From Pyxicephalus adspersus (Eukaryota; Chordata; Amphibia; Anura; Pyxicephalidae), in contig NC_092859.1 in the NCBI RefSeq assembly GCF_032062135.1, positions 50,209,629 to 50,273,628 of the forward strand: 64,000 nucleotides of DNA, in the 5' to 3' direction. The position numbers were made by a program, and so were the translations under genes. Shown piece by piece: positions 26,438-38,790 of this stretch. The notes beneath the pieces were generated by a model, which did not search any database, was not told the origin of the DNA, and was given only the letters and a program-made list of their open reading frames with translations. Position 1 is the first letter of the stretch. Each line of letters begins with the position of its first letter.

Positions 26438-26795
26438 ATCAAGTATAAAGGTTTGTTAGCATAACAACTTTTATAGAATAGTTTATATCAATGTGTCTAT
26501 CACAGAGATATATTACATTGAGGTGCCGAATATCAGATACCAAAACAAATTCTTTATAAAGCAGCTACGTGCAAAAAAACAAAAAGTTGTGTACAAAAAC
26601 TTAAGTACATTTGTTACCTAGCAATGAAAGGTTGATTAAGATCATTTCTTGTGGACGTTAATTTCAGAATAACTCTTTCTGTACCTATGAATATTGTAAA
26701 AAGCACTGAAATGGTACTGAGGCTGCCACATTTAGGGATCAATAAACCAAGCCAAGGTTCAATGTTTACAGCAATCTTTCAACAAAATTTTGAAA

Positions 26796-26842
26796 GATTC
26801 CAACACGTTTCATGGGAGACTTGATTCTTCAGGGAAGATACC
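26796..26842 (-). ncRNA. Hammerhead-ribozyme-like motif (copy b)
   Basis: On the minus strand the order is CTTCC, CTGAAGA, a 14-base variable region, GAAAC, GTGTT, GGAATC. CTGAAGA and GAAAC match hammerhead core boxes, and TTCC/GGAA can form stem I. Stem II is not convincing. The call rests on recurrence with the other copies. Confidence 0.35.
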
Positions 26843-26903
26843 ATAGAAGATTTCATATACATAACACCATCGACATGACTAAAAAACCAAAAGCTTACAC
26901 AAT

Positions 26904-26975
26904 GGGCCTGATTTGTTAAAGCTCTCCAAGGCTGAAGAGGATACACTTTTATAAGGGAAGCTGGGTGATCCGGTG
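26904..26975 (+). mobile_element. Solo arm of the gggcctgatttattaaagc MITE
   Basis: gggcctgatttgttaaagc, then tctccaaggctgaagaggatacac and aagctgggtgatcc; the second arm is absent. Confidence 0.65.
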
Positions 26976-29110
26976 GGGGGTTGGTTTAAGCAACAGAAAA
27001 GTCCATAACATAATAATATAATATATATAACAGATCCTTTCAAGGACACCCCCAGGAAATTAAATAAAGAAACCCAGCTTCTTTTGCCAAAGCAGCTTCT
27101 ACTATACCCATACCCACTATAACTCTGCCCACTTCACTGCCTTCAGACACTTCTCATGTCACCACTACATCATGAATATGACAGAGTTTAGTAATAAATC
27201 TGTATTGTTTCCTTCTGGTAATTCTCATGCTCCCACATTTAATTTTTCCACCACCTCTGATCTGATTGTTATAATGGAAACTATCACTTATGCACCACCC
27301 TCTATGGTACAAGCAGCAGATAAGCCTACATGTTCATGTGTGTGCAGACAACTCAATGCTGGTTTGACTTCAGATGTAATACCCAAGATATCTTGATCCC
27401 ACATAGTGTCCATCCAGCATTCTGCCAAGTAACACATTCTCACTTTACTTCAATAAAAAAAAATCCAGCAGTAATGTGCTGAAAACGTGTAAGAAAAGAA
27501 AAGAAATGCAGAGACTGTGATAAGCCATAAGCTTTTATTGTTCAGGTTGGTCCTAATGAAAGAATATTGTGGTTGCTACACATGATTACTATTTTATATG
27601 TGTAATTCAATAGGCTCAATATAGTATAGGTAGTACATGTTAGCTAACAGAATGTTTCTTCAAATGTATTTTTTAAAAGAGTTTTACTTTATGAAAGCCT
27701 ACCCTGTAAGAAAAAAAAGTGAAAAGGCCAAATTCCAGCAGTAAATAATAAATATAGCAAGAACTATGCAAGATCAACAATAACCGGAAAGGCACATGAT
27801 GTACAATTTTGTGTTTTATGTGATTTCTTGCACAACACTCTAATACAGGTTCATGTGGTGTTCTGTATATATAAGGAAGCTGTATTATAGGTATGGCAGA
27901 TGGCAAAGTTGTGTTCGTGCTCAGTTTAAATTGCATGAAAATATTTCAAGTCATGCAATTAAAGGGGAAAATGTTTGAGTAAGCAAACATGGATTGTAAT
28001 TGAACCCACATGCATCACGGAAGACAAAAATACATTCATGAGCAACACAGTTCCATTATGTTTTTTTATGTTATACTTCTGGGGATTCCACAGCAAAGTT
28101 ATTGCTAGATTTAGAAATGTTGTTTAGTTTATTTTGTATTGAAGAAGACAAGAAGACTACATTCAAGTGTTTACATATGTATCATAAATCACTATAGCCA
28201 CTAAAAAAAGATAAATGAAATACAATTTCAAAGTATTATCAGTTGGATCTAGTTGCACCTCGGCAGACAGCCCTGACAGATAGATTTCATAGGAAAGGCC
28301 TATTTGGTTTTTTTGCCTAATACATAATGGTTGCAATAGGGGTAGTCTGTTTCTAACATGGATATGCTTATTTCCATTCTGGCATCTAACTTCTATGCCT
28401 GGCTGTTTTGATAACGTAGTCTTCACAGCTGCTAATATAGTTAGCTTGCAAAAATGAGCTGAATCATGTGACAAGGGACGGCTTTCCTCCCAAAATAACT
28501 ATGTGAAGTATGGATGAATTTAAGTTTAGTAAAGCACACATTAGGCTACCTTTAGTGAAATGCTCAGGTGCAGTGACTCGTGGAAAGAGTTCACTGACTG
28601 ACACTATTTGTAGTGTCAAAAGTTCTAGTGCTACCTAAATGGCTAATCGTTGTGCTTGAATACCATCACCTAAGCCTTTTATAGGCCCTGATACTATCCA
28701 ATATAGAATTTTTACAGATGCTGACTCCAAAAGCAATATATTTACAATTTTTTAAGAAAATGCATGTAAGATCCTGATGCACTGGTACCTCAACCCAGAA
28801 AGATTACATACAATCTACCCCATCACTAGTGAGTGCTAGAGATGAGAGAAGTGGGTATGATGTACCATAAAAAGTTCTTGGCCCCATACTGAAAACTGGC
28901 CCATGATCCCCTAGAGGGTTTGTTGAAGTTCCCTTACATCTTACATCTAGATTACACAATCGTTTTGAAAAATGTATAGCTATTTGGGAACCGTGGGATT
29001 TTTATCTACTATCCCCTCCAAAACATTTAGGCAATATACAGATCCCCCCTCCCCTTTGATTATTTGCCAAATAATCAAATGTATAAAACACACTCACAGC
29101 TTGTATTATA
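26976..29110. other. Non-coding stretch, nothing recognised
   Basis: No supported gene, RNA or repeat family. Confidence 0.4.
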
Positions 29111-29169
29111 TACCGTATATATATATAGATATATATATATATATATCTATATATATATATATATATATT
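29111..29169. repeat. (AT)n-rich microsatellite
   Basis: Imperfect TA repeats with tagata/tatcta interruptions. Confidence 0.9.
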
Positions 29170-29944
29170 TATTAGAAAGCTATGCTGCTTGTCACACTTG
29201 GGGAGACAGGGCCTCTATGGGAGTAATTTGCTGTCACTTCCATCAGTCTAATCACACATATGTTTTACTTTGTGGAGCTTTGTTATAAATTTACATTAGC
29301 AATATCAAACAATAATAAGTACACTTTTTTAATACAGGTAACTATATTTATATATCTTACCTAAATAAATTAATTATATGCTGCAGTAGTTTTGTAAGAA
29401 TTTTCACTAGGGCCACCCAAGAAAAAAACACATTGTTTCTGCTACATGCATGTTTCTATGCACCTGTGAAGGGTCATTGTCTTTCTGAAAGTATTTTCTC
29501 CAAAGCATTCGTTTGGAGCAACAGGGCAGAAATTCAGTGGCTTGAGGAAGCAGTAACTCAAATTGCAAGCTCTCTTTCAGTCTGAATATAGCCTAAAGAA
29601 AAACCTCTTTAAAAAGTTTAGGACAACTAAATTGTGGAGTGGGTAATGTACAATATAACAAATAAAGTGCAGTGGCCAGCAGTATTTAATGTACAAAGCA
29701 CATTGGTCAGCAATATACAGGTTGTACAGGTTGGCAGCATTGGACTGTATGCAATCAGGTGTCCATGGGCCCCTAGGGACAACTGGGCCTCAGCAGGCGT
29801 TCCACACAAAAGGAAATCAGTCTCCAGCTAAAGCATATATACAAATGTAGTGAATGGGATGAGCCTAGAAATGGTAAAAAGACCAAAACCCATTGAATTG
29901 CCTGTCATCTGACTTAATAAGATAATATGAAAAGCTTAAGCTGT

Positions 29945-30620
29945 TCTTAAGAACAGTATACCCTTTAGTCAGTATCTAAAGGTGCGTACACACTTCCAAT
30001 TTTTATCGTTCCAATCGAATGACGAACGATCGATTGGGCAAAAAATCGTTCGTAAAAAAGTAACCAACGACGCCGACGAACGAGGAAAATCGCTGGAAAC
30101 GAACGACCGGACCGACGGATCCGATTGGACGACGATCGTTGAACATCGTTCGTGTGTACGGTCGTTCGTTGATCGTCCATGTTCAGAGCATGCGTGATGA
30201 ACGAACGTCCGTTCACTTTCCTGTCGTGCACATAGTTCCTCTATCGCTCAAACGATCGTATCTATTGTGTGTACAATATCTATGAACGATCGTGTCGTAA
30301 CTCTATGTGCAGGATCGGTGCTATACGATCATTCATATATATCGTGCATGAACGTTCGTCGTTCGTTTTCCAACGATAATAATTGGAAGTGTGTACGTAG
30401 CTTTAGACTAATGAGAAATTGTAAAGATGCATCTGATTTTGATCTAGAAGCATGGGCCCTAAAAGACAGATTACTCTTGGGTAGTTATAGCAAGAACCTA
30501 CTCAAAAAATCTTACCACCATGCAAAAGCATATGATCGCCAGAACCTAATCTTTCAGAACAAACCACAAAAACCAGATGATCATCTTCGAATCATCACAA
30601 CCTATAACAGATAGCACCGA
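29945..30620 (+). pseudogene. Penelope-like reverse-transcriptase C-terminal fragment, split by a MITE
   Basis: Just before the MITE the frame gives NSIPFSQY (about 29950-29974). Just after it the frame gives RLMRNCKDASDF...ALKDRLLLGSYSKNLLKKSY and AKAYDRQNL, ending RIITTYNR and a stop at 30612. This matches the post-catalytic region found in frog Penelope-like ORFs as I know them (Q(F/Y)LR(L/V)(R/K)RNC...DF...L..R...GYS). The RT catalytic core and the GIY-YIG domain are not visible here. The family assignment is from memory of motif order and is moderately secure; that it is a retroelement is more secure. Confidence 0.6.
29975..30407. mobile_element. MITE with tctaaag...cgtacacacttccaa ends, inserted in the Penelope-like ORF
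   Basis: The left end tctaaaggtgcgtacacacttccaatttttatcgtt and the right end aacgataataattggaagtgtgtacgtagctttaga are inverted repeats of about 33 bases. The interior is rich in palindromic cgatcgttcg/acgaacgatc blocks. It is 433 bp without coding capacity. Target-site duplication could not be fixed because the last bases of both ends are ambiguous. Confidence 0.75.
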
Positions 30621-32228
30621 AATACAATTTGTGTTCTGGTATTTTTCTGAATTCTTGTATCTCCATTTAGAACCTTACCCTCTTTGGAGGATAATGAGCT
30701 TATGCACCCTGGTAACAATCAAAGCCAATTGACTGATAAATGCGGGGTGATATTATATTACGATATGTAACTACGTCATAGAATGATGCATATTGTCTAG
30801 CAACATTGTTTTGTTTACTTTTTTGCATTTCTGCATCTACGTTTTAAACGCTTACCCTTAATGGATCTGTCTATATACATAGGTCTCTATTGGAGTATAT
30901 TAAGTGAGATAACTTTAAGCTCTGTAACACAGGTGACATCTACTGATACCATCTTTAAAATCTCATTATTAGGTATCATCCATTGTTATGTCAACCTTCT
31001 TTTATCATTTAGTGCCTGCCCTCTATATATGTTTTCATTCACTCTTGATTAACCCCTTAATCACTAACAATTCACACTGTGCTGTTTTCTATTGCGCACG
31101 CGTGACTAAACTATCTCAGGCATAGTTAACCCATTTAAGGGTGGTTGGTCTGCAGCATCGGTCTTTTAAGTTGTCTTTCTTTTCGGTCTTTTAGGTTGTC
31201 TTTCTTTTAGCAGATCTAATATCTTATACTAATGGATCAAGCAAGTGCACTATCATAAAATGACACTAAGAGTGTAAATATGCATCACATTATCAATTAC
31301 CAGAGTATATATTTTATTACCTCATTTTTTTCACATTTTTAAATTGAAAAAAACACTATCTATGCACTATGCATTCTGACAAGTAACCGAGTTTCCAACT
31401 TCCACATCAATGGGTAACATACCTTCTATGCCCTGTGTATGACAGGTATACATATATCAACATAGTTGTATGATTTTCAACTGCACCTATTACCTAGGAT
31501 TGTGATCTGAAAGTTGGGAACTGAACTTTTTTCTCAGCAAAGCACATTCCGTACGACACCAATGGTAGTACTGCCAGAAATCTCCAAAAAAGTTGGAGAC
31601 AGTTGGAAGCCAACCTTTAAGTGAGTGTTAACCTCTAAGCTTACCCTGTTTTCTTTGATACTGGAATGCATATTAACATTAGACAATGGATTGATTTCAG
31701 GGATAAATTATTGCACAACACCGGAATATCCAATACCGCTATTCTACTCTCAAGTAAGTTCCAGTCCTTAAATTTTAATTTTTTTAAATATTGAATTTCT
31801 TTTTATTTATTTATCTTTACTCTTTTATATACTTAGATATATATATTGCACTATGTTCTACTGTCATTAGCATCAGCTCACCACAATATGTATATTGATA
31901 CCCACTATTATAGTCATAATTATACTATATCTTTTTTATTTTTTGTGTTCAGGTACTTTCTATATGCTATGTACTTTATATATCCACGAAGATTATTACC
32001 CTAGGTTCTATCATGACATACACTACCTAGCTGATAATGTCTATTATTTATTTTTATTTTTTTTAGTTGCCATCTATGTAAATTCTATGTTGACTAAAGT
32101 CGCATAAAATGGAACTTCTATGTTGACCAATTTGCTGACTATAGTTTCTTAATTTGTATTATGTATGCCAAGAACAATACCTTACCATTTCATTGTACTA
32201 TTACCAACAATACTGCGTCTCAAACAAT
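30621..32228. other. AT-rich stretch, possibly 3' part of the Penelope-like element
   Basis: It lies between the reverse-transcriptase fragment and hammerhead-like copy c on the same strand. A GTTGTCTTTCTTTT direct repeat occurs at about 31170-31210. No coding region recognised. Confidence 0.35.
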
Positions 32229-32266
32229 CCCCTAAGAAACCCTTTGGGTAAAACGTGAAACATTTA
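32229..32266 (+). ncRNA. Hammerhead-ribozyme-like motif (copy c, degenerate)
   Basis: cccctaagaaaccctttggg followed by taaaacgtgaaac fits the family pattern CTGAGGA-ACCC-TTT-GGG-GAAAC with CTAAGA for CTGAGGA and AAAAC for GAAAC. A stem ACCC/GGGT is clear. It sits 1.6 kb downstream of the Penelope-like ORF on the same strand. Confidence 0.3.
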
Positions 32267-32791
32267 AACCTAGTAGGTCTATGTTGGAAATAGGTCTACA
32301 CTGGTTCAATAAATCATTTTTTTGTATCACAGTACCCACTTCTGCTGAGAATAGCCTGTCTTTGTTCTTCCTCTTTTATTATGTAATATGAAAACCTGTT
32401 GCAATACAGATTTAATAGTAGTTGGTATTGTCTCCTCTGGGCAATAATTCCATTTAGTATCAAATGCAGTGGGAGATAATCCAATCCTTTCCAGGTGTAA
32501 GAGAATTTGTCTTTACACTAGCTGTGTGCTATCCCTTTTTCACCTAGCCGCTACGTTCTTAGGATATATTAACAGCTTAGGATATAATAAAGGGTTGGAG
32601 ACACATTTGTACAGTAACTGCACTTGTAAGCAATATAGAAAAAGTTCATTTCAGTGCAGGCAGATTACTTCCCTAAAAATTAGTCCTCTTATGAATTCTA
32701 AAATTTAACCCAAGTGGATATTTCTAAAACAGAGCCATGTAACTTTGTAGGCCACTTTTGTGATGTAGTCTAACCTAGTACCACTGGTTTG

Positions 32792-33075
32792 CTAGTGAGC
32801 ACATTTGGTTTGGTCCCCAACCTTTTGGAGCTCACGGACCACTAAATGCAGGGACTCCAGACCGCACATGCCCGGGGAGCCCTGTTTCACTCAAAGGGGA
32901 AAGAAACTTCCCCCCCAGAATGACCTCATGACGCCAGAACTGGCCCACTCTCCCATCGCAACTTTGAGCCTGCCCGCCCACTGCCCTGAGCCTGCGATCC
33001 GCAGCTTTGGCCAGTGCGCCCCCCCAGGTGGGGTCCTTCCTGTCAGACAAACCCTGCCCCAGACCACTCATTTTA
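32792..33075. repeat. GC-rich repeat-like block
   Basis: Locally much richer in GC than its surroundings. It starts ggtccccaaccttttggagctcacggacca, a string typical of hAT-type non-autonomous repeats in vertebrates, and contains C runs near 32910 and 33020. No reading frame has a recognisable domain. Confidence 0.4.
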
Positions 33076-33962
33076 GAATACTTTCTATAAAAGTGTTATA
33101 AATTTTCATTTAAAATATTTTATGTGTTTTTTATCTCTAAAAACTTCCCTTGTGTAGACATCCAAAAGGCCTATTATAGATGTGATGTTAGCAGCCCCAG
33201 TAGACTTAGAGCCTTCATCCCAGGTAAACTTTCCCTTTGTTCCTCTTCCAACAGCTTCAAGAATGGATATGTGGTAGGTTAATAAAGAAGAGGGAAAATC
33301 TACCTGCACAAAGAGTAATTAGACACACCAGGAAGAGGAGGAGGTTTATGACAAGGAATGGGGAATGTGCTAGTTGAGATTCTTCCTGGAGTCAAAGTCT
33401 GTAATAAAGAGTTATATATTATGGAGGTTGATGCTGGCATGAATCTCAAAGTCTGAGAAACCTCCATAACACAGAACCTCTGTGTGGCTGAAAAAATTTT
33501 GTTTTGTTTTGTTTTTTTAATAATTTTTTGTTTTTTGGAATGGTAAATATAATGTAGTAAATGTAAAGTCAGTGTAGTCAGAATGAAGAAGGTTGAGAAA
33601 AGTTAATTTACAATAGGAGCATGTTTTTAGAAATCTTCAGTCATTACTGAAACTTATTGCACAGAGATAAATTTAGGATGACAGAAGAGTCACATGAACT
33701 GGAAAAAGTTTACCCTTAAAATGTGCATGTGGGAAATGCACACTAATTGGGATAATAGCTATTCCCTCTATGTGTAATTTTTTCTACCACAGAAGTGGTG
33801 CAAATGCAATGTCAAATGTAATATTATCACATAGGCAATTATGTTTGAGTATTGCCTCCAACACCTGTTTCCGAAACAAGCAGCACTGGTGCGTGCAAAA
33901 AAAAACATGCAGTCATTAGCATTCCCAGCTTGGTCTCTATACAGACAAATCTTTGGAATAAA

Positions 33963-34277
33963 TTATTATTACACAGTATTTTTATAGCGCTGAAATATTA
34001 TGCAGCGCTTTACAGTCCATAGTCATGTCACTAGCTGCCTCACAATATAATGTCCCTACCATAGTCATATCTTTAGCACAGTCTAAGGTCAAATTTAGGG
34101 AGGAGCCAATTAACCTAACTGCATGTTTTTGGAATCTGGAAGGAAACTGGAGTACCCAGAGAAAACCCAAAGGGAGAGCCTCCAAACTCCATGCAGATAG
34201 TGTCCTGGCCGAGATTCAAACCTGGGACCCAGCACTGCTAAGGCCAGAGTGCTAACCTCTGAGCCACTGTGCTGCCA
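33963..34277 (-). mobile_element. tRNA-headed SINE
   Basis: Read on the minus strand it begins ggcagcacagtggctcagag. A box-A-like element (TGGCTCAGAGGTTAGCACT, 34249-34267) is followed by a box-B-like GGTTTGAATCTC (34211-34222), the layout of an RNA polymerase III internal promoter. The body continues through 'actccatgcag' and a 'gggttttctctgggtact' block to a tail with 'gcgctgcataatatttcagc' and 'gctataaaaatactgtg'. This matches a SINE/LINE-tail type widespread in frogs and fish. Confidence 0.65.
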
Positions 34278-37200
34278 TACTTAATGTAAATGTACTTGGC
34301 TATTACAGTGATAAGGCCAATACTACCACACTACCTTTAATATACAGCAAGAGAAGTTCTATATATATAGATCTAAAACAAGCCCTACTGAAGTATTCCT
34401 GTGGAATCTATCACTTTGCATCCATAAACAGCAGCAGATAATTCTTGTAAAATATATTTGAATTTCTCAATCCTGATTATCCTCTCCTGACTGACCCCTA
34501 CATCCTAGCTAATCCTTCCAGCTATGCTCACTCTCTCCAACCTGACTATTAAAGGACAAGAAAAAGGAGTTTCCAAGTTTGCCAAGAGAGTTTTGCTTAA
34601 AACAGCAAAATAGCCAGAAATTACCATGATTTCAAACATTCAGCATTTTTCAAGCCCCTCTAAAATGCCGCAATCTCCCTGCAATACAATGAGAAGCACA
34701 GAGCTCTACCATATGACCCAGTATCCAATGGCCTAAAGTAAGGCTTGTAAATAAAGTGACTCTCTCTCTCATTCTGTCCCTATACAATATTATATATTTA
34801 TATCTTCTCTTTTTATATATATCTCTCTGCAGTGTGTATTTTATTCACATATAATTTACTATATATATAAAAATTATAACAGGCCTGTCATTGTAGTTAT
34901 ACAACCATCTTTTATATTTTGTAACACACTTTGGATTTTTTTTTTTTACTTCTCTTTCTTCATTCTGTTCTTTACTTAACAAATAAACCATAGCAAGGGC
35001 TGCTTTCTTTTTACAAGAGAAAATATGGAAAGGCATATTGGCATAAAAAGTCATTTACAGTGTTCAGAAAGAACTTTCGTTGTAAAATGATGACCGTTCA
35101 TACGCATAAAAAACCTTTAATTCAAATCCTTTATTTCCTCAACGTCATTCCCTCAGTCACTCAAAGATCACTTCTGTTGTATGTACATTATCTTTCAACG
35201 AACATAACATTACAGCTTGCACAGAATCACATGCTATTTATTCAAAAACAATGTTTAGTAATCATTTATCATTCATTTTCTGATAACATTTATTTAATGT
35301 GTGTACACGGACTAACTTTTTTCTTTTTTCCTGCTGTCCAGATATGCAGATATATAGAACGAGCACCACTACTTACTACAAAATATCAGAATATTAACTA
35401 TGTAAAGCTGTAATAGTCTATGACCTGTTTATAATCAGTACAGTTTTCACTTGTGCTGCATTCTTGCTTCCACCAGTTCAGCTAAATTTCCTTTTGGAAT
35501 GTATGGTGCTTTACCTAAAACATAGGAATAGTGTTTTATTATTGGTTAAAATTAAAATTTATTATATATGGATGAATACATTTTTTTCTATGCTTGTTGT
35601 CTAACACAAATATTTCATCTTACTTTGATGAATACAAAACAGCAAAAATTATTTCCAGAGTCTAATACAGCTGTGTTAAAGGACATAACAGTTTACTCCT
35701 GTACTTAAGAAATTTTAAATACAATTATTTATGCATGTGCTGATCTAATCCTATGGCCTGTTGTAACCCTAGGGGGAAATAACAAGTGATTTAGCATTAG
35801 CTGCACCCATGACAGCACACAGAGATTTCCCACCTTGTTAGAAATTCTCTGCAATCTGGTCACTTTTACTTGCCATGTGCTGCTTCATTTCTTCAAGGAG
35901 AGTCATGAGAGCTAAAGCTGCAGATCTCAGCACAACAGATGATTAACAGATGTCTACCCATCTATGGCTTGCCTAAAGTCCTATATTAGACATCAGATTA
36001 CTGGCGCTGGAAACGATAGTTCTCTGTACACACAGCAGCATACTGTTCTATGAAGAGGGGATGGGGGAGGACGAGTGGCACCCCACTGTCCTCCCCTCCA
36101 TAGAAAAGCACAACTTTAGTTCTGAATTGGTTGTTCATCAATCCACCAGGGTAGACTAATGTACACACAACAGATGATCACTCTAGACAAGCACAATTGT
36201 TCATCTCGGGCAACAATCATTTAACATGCGTACCAAGCTAAAGTGGCACATAACTATCCCAAAAGTAATCTCACCAATGAGGTGGGTTGCACAAAGTATG
36301 TTACATGCATAAGCACGTCCATAGGTTACATGCAACACTAATGCGTTGAACACAACAAAATACACCGTAATCAATTACACCATGCATTCACTAGGCTGCC
36401 CTCATGAAATACATGCTAGCGTGTGTAAAAATTATTGGTATTACACGAGCATTAATACAACAATAAAAAAATTGCCAAGATCTAAATGAGACCTTACAGA
36501 ATCAATAGATAGACTTCATAAAAGGGACAGCCAACTACCATCTTTTCAAAGTATGCCAAAACCTTTTGTCTTATGTTGTCTGCATCACCTGCTGCATGCT
36601 ATGTTACTACATGCTAACTACTATACTACTACAACTCTGCAGCGCTCTTATTTGCGTGACTCACCAAGCCTTTTGTACCGCATGTGTAGAAGAAACATTG
36701 TTTCCTTCTTACCATTAGCAATATGGAAGATTTGACTAGGCTAAGGTCATCTTAAGCTGGACTAATTGTTTTAAGAATATGTTATTGTGTTGCCTTTAAG
36801 CCTTGTATTAGTCTATTATGTACAGTAACAAAAAAGGTACATGAGGGATCTGTAGAAACAACTATGACAAATCTTGCCGGTGCCATTTTTTTGTCCTGAA
36901 GACCCAAACCATTCTGGAAGAATATGTCTGATGAGAAATTCCTTTAGATTTACCAACAATATGTAGTGAATGTATGTGAAAGCCTACCTTAACAATCCCT
37001 TCCATTCATATGCAATCAGTTTTTGTACTAAATTATTTTTGATAAATGTAAATGCAATTGTACAATCATGACCAATACGCATACAGTACTTCATACTTAG
37101 CTTTAATTCCTGTCTACTTAAACTCATTATATGATGTTGTTCAACACTCTACTGTAGGTGAACAGCTTTAACATTTTCTGGTAATCAATGAACTATGTGA

Positions 37201-38690
37201 CTATATAAAAATCTAGCTACACAAGGTTTCTTTTGATTATCTCTGCCCCTCCTAGTCAGATCTTATTTCTCCAGTAAGGATGGTGTAATGGATTTTGCAT
37301 TCATGTTCTATTTCCCTCAGCGCTCATTTTTGCAGAAAGGCAAGGTGAGAACTCTATTTCAAAAGCCCTTAGGTAGTGCTGTCTGAAATAAAATGTCTAT
37401 TTTTAATGGTAGACACAGTTCTAATTTTTAAAGCAGTCAAAGCATTTCCACTCATGACAAATGCACTATGGTTAAAAGGGTAACTTATCCTTGTTCTTAA
37501 AGAAAAATGCTGCCATAAAATTTTGAGTTTCAAATAATTTTCTGTAACATCAATTGCAATAAAAATATTAAAAAACAAAAACAGTATAATAGTATTTACA
37601 GTATATATATATAATGTTTTTGAATAATTGATTCCTGTATGGAAACAGGACTTCATATCTAACTAAATTATTGTAATGCATTCTTAAAATACAGAGCAGG
37701 TAAATTAGTCTGCCATGCCACATTAAATGCATCTAACATTCTGCAAAATCAAATTAACAAAACACGCTTGAACAACACAATGGTGTTAGCTCACCCTCTG
37801 TAGAAACTTTTAGGAAGTAATTAGGAGGTGCTTTATAAGAACAAGTTCCTGCTGTTCAACAGACCAGTAAAAGCTAACTTACATTAACTGATTAAGGCGC
37901 ATAGAGATGGTTAATGCAGGTGGTCATATAAGTGTGCTAAGTTATAAACTGTTGAATGATTATATTGCAAATATATCAACTAATATTTGGTGTCACTGGA
38001 AAAAAAAGGCTTCAGACAACTGTATCTAAGAGCTTTTGTTTGCTATTTTTCGAACTTCTAGAGGCACTGAAGCTTGCATTGCACTCATTTAGCATGGCAT
38101 GAAGGCGGCAGCTGTCTTCCATGTTTTAACAGTGAAGAGAAGCTTATGGAGTGACTTTCCCATACATACTGTACCAGACACTTTGTTTGACAACTGTGGT
38201 TTTCTGCCGGTAAACTAAAAAATAAATATACTTTTCAGGAAAATCATTCTTTTTTTAGCTTTTAATCTTTTAATGACACAAGAGGCAGACTGAGATGTTC
38301 TTTTATAGCCCTAATGAGTCATCAGTAAAACAAAAAACATATTAGGGAGGGAAAAAATGTCAATATTAAATAAAAATAACTCAAAAATAAGAATTTACTT
38401 TTTTGAAGAATTCAAGTTGGTGCTTTAGACCAGTTTTTGTAAGAAACAAGTAAGTGGACGAAGAAAAGAAAGAGGTTTGAGGCTCAAATTTTTTTTTTGT
38501 AAAGAGTGAGGTGTATTGATAGAATATTTTATACATAGACCATCTAATACATAAAAACAAATAATGTTTTTTTCTTTCTGTCCTGTTGATTTTTCACAAG
38601 ACACGATATAAGTACATACTATACAAAGTACATTGCATTAAAGGTAATTAACGTAACCATACAAGCGTTCATATGACCGCGCCGTGGCGC
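34278..38690. other. Mostly unique AT-rich sequence with one repeat-like block
   Basis: At 36046-36110 'ttctatgaagaggggat...gggaggac' pairs with 'gtcctcccctccatagaa'. At about 36145-36235 strings such as tgtacacacaacagatgatc and gacaagcacaattgttcatc resemble the block at 12955-13030; together they look like a degraded MITE. Otherwise nothing was recognised. Confidence 0.4.
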
Positions 38691-38693
38691 GCA

Positions 38694-38738
38694 ATAATCC
38701 GACACGTTTCGCCACGTTTGGCTTCCTCAGGGATATAA
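38694..38738 (-). ncRNA. Hammerhead-ribozyme-like motif (copy d, best conserved)
   Basis: On the minus strand the order is ATCC, CTGAGGA, A, GCC-aaacgt-GGC, GAAAC, GTGTC, GGAT. CTGAGGA and GAAA are the hammerhead core boxes. GCC/GGC forms stem II, ATCC/GGAT forms stem I, and GTC would be the cleavage triplet after a minimal AC/GT stem III. One base (A) between CTGAGGA and stem II departs from the standard core and may abolish catalysis. Confidence 0.45.
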
Positions 38739-38741
38739 ATT

Positions 38742-38790
38742 AATGCGTGCGAGGAAGTCAAAATGTGGGGAAATGCGTCGGATAATTGAG
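38742..38790 (+). repeat. Inverted, degenerate partner of motif copy d
   Basis: gcgaggaagtcaaaatgtgg followed by ggaaatgcgtcggata repeats the same signature on the opposite strand, giving a head-to-head palindrome with 38694-38738. Confidence 0.5.

Noticed and set aside
29111..29169. CRISPR-like repetition
   Set aside because: It is a simple AT microsatellite in a vertebrate genome; no regular repeats with spacers anywhere in the window.
34180..34277. Possible tRNA gene (A and B box spacing)
   Set aside because: No cloverleaf could be folded by eye and the sequence continues into a SINE body, so it is a SINE head.
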